Shown here: in pieces, positions 62,999-64,000 of the stretch
Layout: the number at the start of each line of letters is the position of its first letter
Numbering within the stretch: the stretch's first letter is position 1
Assembly (NCBI RefSeq): GCF_031851795.1
Contig: NZ_CP134696.1
Span: 7,378,001 to 7,442,000, forward strand
From: Pontibacter sp. G13
GTDB lineage: Bacteria; Bacteroidota; Bacteroidia; J057
Direction of reading: 5' to 3'
Length of the DNA: 64,000 nt
The notes under the pieces: model-generated
Databases searched by the model: none
What the model was told of the DNA's origin: nothing
Seen by the model: the letters and a program-made list of their open reading frames with translations, nothing else
Translations under genes and position numbers: made by a program

Positions 62999-63448
62999 AT
63001 GCCTCGACACTTCTTGTTATTTACCTCCCTTTGTGTGGGAATGAACCTATGCGTTTTGTCCCAGACGACCTCCAACAATGAGCAGCCGCTCTCCGAGTTT
63101 CAGTGGAAGAACCGAATCCTACTGGTCTTTTCCCCTAGCGACAGGGATGCTCGAATTCAACAGCAACATGATCAAATCATGGAAGATTGGGCTCCATACG
63201 CTGATAGAGATATGCGGGTCTTTGAGATTCTGCCTCACACGGTTCGGGAATTGCCTGAAGAGGTGGAGGAGCTAGGAGCGGCCGAATCTTTCAGGAGTCG
63301 CTATGCTGTTGCTCCGGATGAATTTAAGGTGATTTTGGTGGGTAAGGATGGCGGGGAGAAATTGTCCAGTACACGGCCAGTATCCAATTTGACTTTATTT
63401 GGCCTCATCGATCAAATGCCCATGCGCAAAATGGAAATGCGCGATTAA
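62999..63448 (+). CDS. DUF4174-domain secreted protein
   Basis: 149 residues. A signal peptide (MPRHFLLFTSLCVGMNLCVLSQ) is followed by the DUF4174 core: LSEFQWKNRILLVFSPSDRD, YADRDMRVFEIL and KVILVGKDGGEKLSS. The domain is related to thioredoxin-like folds, but the active-site Cys pair is absent here. Function unknown. Confidence 0.8.
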   Translation: MPRHFLLFTSLCVGMNLCVLSQTTSNNEQPLSEFQWKNRILLVFSPSDRDARIQQQHDQIMEDWAPYADRDMRVFEILPHTVRELPEEVEELGAAESFRSRYAVAPDEFKVILVGKDGGEKLSSTRPVSNLTLFGLIDQMPMRKMEMRD

Positions 63449-63462
63449 CCTGAACTTGCCTT

Positions 63463-64000
63463 ATGAATCTCAATCTGATAGATCACCTCGTTTGGGCTGT
63501 TCCTGACCTCGATCAGGGGGTATCGCTCATACAGGAAAAATTGGGCATCATCCCAGTTCTTGGTGGGCAACACCCAGGAAGAGGGACCCGCAATGCGCTT
63601 TTTGCCATCGGGACTCGTCAATATTTTGAGATTATAGCACCTGACCCCGATCAAGCCAAACCAAGTGAGGGACGCTGGATGGCCATCGACCTGATCTCTG
63701 AACCTACGCTCACCAGATGGGCGGCCGCCACCAATGAGTTGAAGGAAAAGGAGGAGCAGGCGCATAAAGCTCAGATTCCGATAGGCCCTGTCAAACCAGG
63801 TAGCCGGAAGACTCCGGACGGTACTCTGCTTGAATGGGTATTGACGGTTCCCTCTATTGGGAAGAAAGTGGACCCATTCCCTTTTTGGATCGACTGGAGT
63901 GGGGCCCATCATCCTGCCGACCGTTTACCCCAAATGGTTTCGCTTCGGGAGTTCAAGGTGATTTCCCCTTATCATGAATTTCTCTCCCGGCAATTTCTGG
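63463..64000 (+). CDS. VOC / glyoxalase-like-domain protein, cut by window end
   Basis: The start ATG at 63463 gives MNLNLIDHLVWAVPDLDQGV, a typical glyoxalase-like (Glyoxalase_3) opening, then LGIIPVLGGQHPGRGTRNAL and QYFEIIAPDP. It continues without a stop to the window end (179 codons shown). The minus-strand open frame over the same place is a shadow. Metal-ligand positions include the N-terminal His (DHLVWAV) and Glu in FEIIAP. Substrate unknown. Confidence 0.85.
   Translation, partial: MNLNLIDHLVWAVPDLDQGVSLIQEKLGIIPVLGGQHPGRGTRNALFAIGTRQYFEIIAPDPDQAKPSEGRWMAIDLISEPTLTRWAAATNELKEKEEQAHKAQIPIGPVKPGSRKTPDGTLLEWVLTVPSIGKKVDPFPFWIDWSGAHHPADRLPQMVSLREFKVISPYHEFLSRQFL

Noticed and set aside
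63445-63912. 155-residue minus-strand open frame
   Set aside because: It mirrors the plus-strand VOC gene from 63463, which has a clear start, domain start and protein-like composition.

Overview
The window is a 64-kb chromosomal segment of a marine-type Bacteroidota, most likely of the Saprospiria/Lewinella kind. The reasons are two proteins ending in type IX secretion (T9SS) sorting domains, a one-protein hybrid two-component system with an AraC output domain, a PorT-like beta-barrel, candidate promoters of the TTG / TAnnTTTG type, few Shine-Dalgarno sequences and roughly 50% GC. The lineage is inferred from gene content only.

Layout. 0-11 kb holds trpS, a deoxynucleoside kinase, envelope proteins, a large hybrid sensor-regulator and two unknown membrane proteins. 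11.4-18.8 kb is a complete histidine operon, hisGDCB-HAF-IE, preceded by an unannotated His-rich leader peptide (hisL, 11412-11513). 18.9-27.3 kb is an accessory island: an Rpn-family nuclease relic, a WYL-domain regulator, and a divergent three-gene operon of an unknown protein, Hen1 and Pnkp (bacterial RNA repair). The island is bounded by two arrays of 87/88-bp tandem repeats and by 160-180-bp dispersed elements, two of which are near-identical direct repeats. 27.3-34.6 kb is a second accessory locus: a Trypco1-like small protein, a Roco GTPase fused to a CHAT (caspase-like) protease and two duplicated formylglycine-generating-enzyme-like (FGE) proteins, flanked by two TPR genes.

35-41 kb holds a cyclic-nucleotide-binding-domain histidine kinase paired with a response regulator fused to a thioredoxin-reductase-like flavoprotein, a DEAD-box helicase with a DbpA-type RNA-binding domain and an RGG-like tail, and a Phd/YoeB toxin-antitoxin pair whose toxin has an in-frame stop. 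41-43 kb has a 3-hydroxyacyl-CoA-dehydrogenase-like gene and an ATP-cone/PD-(D/E)XK nuclease. 43.3-51.1 kb is the branched-chain amino acid operon ilvE-D-B-N-C followed by ilvA. It is preceded by a textbook attenuator: an Ile/Leu/Val leader peptide, an 11-bp terminator hairpin and an exact antiterminator segment. 51-64 kb is housekeeping and envelope: an LVIVD-repeat T9SS protein, aspartate kinase, two paralogous lytic transglycosylases, an OsmC protein, an AraC-type membrane regulator, two SDR oxidoreductases, a VWA protein, an MlaE permease, a DUF4174 protein and a VOC protein cut by the window end.

The most interesting parts are the Roco-CHAT-FGE operon and the unknown gene translationally coupled to hen1-pnkp, both candidate stress or phage-defence systems. 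Next come the two amino-acid leader peptides, which are too short for normal ORF calling, and a dispersed hairpin-cored repeat family whose central stem shows a compensatory base change between two copies.
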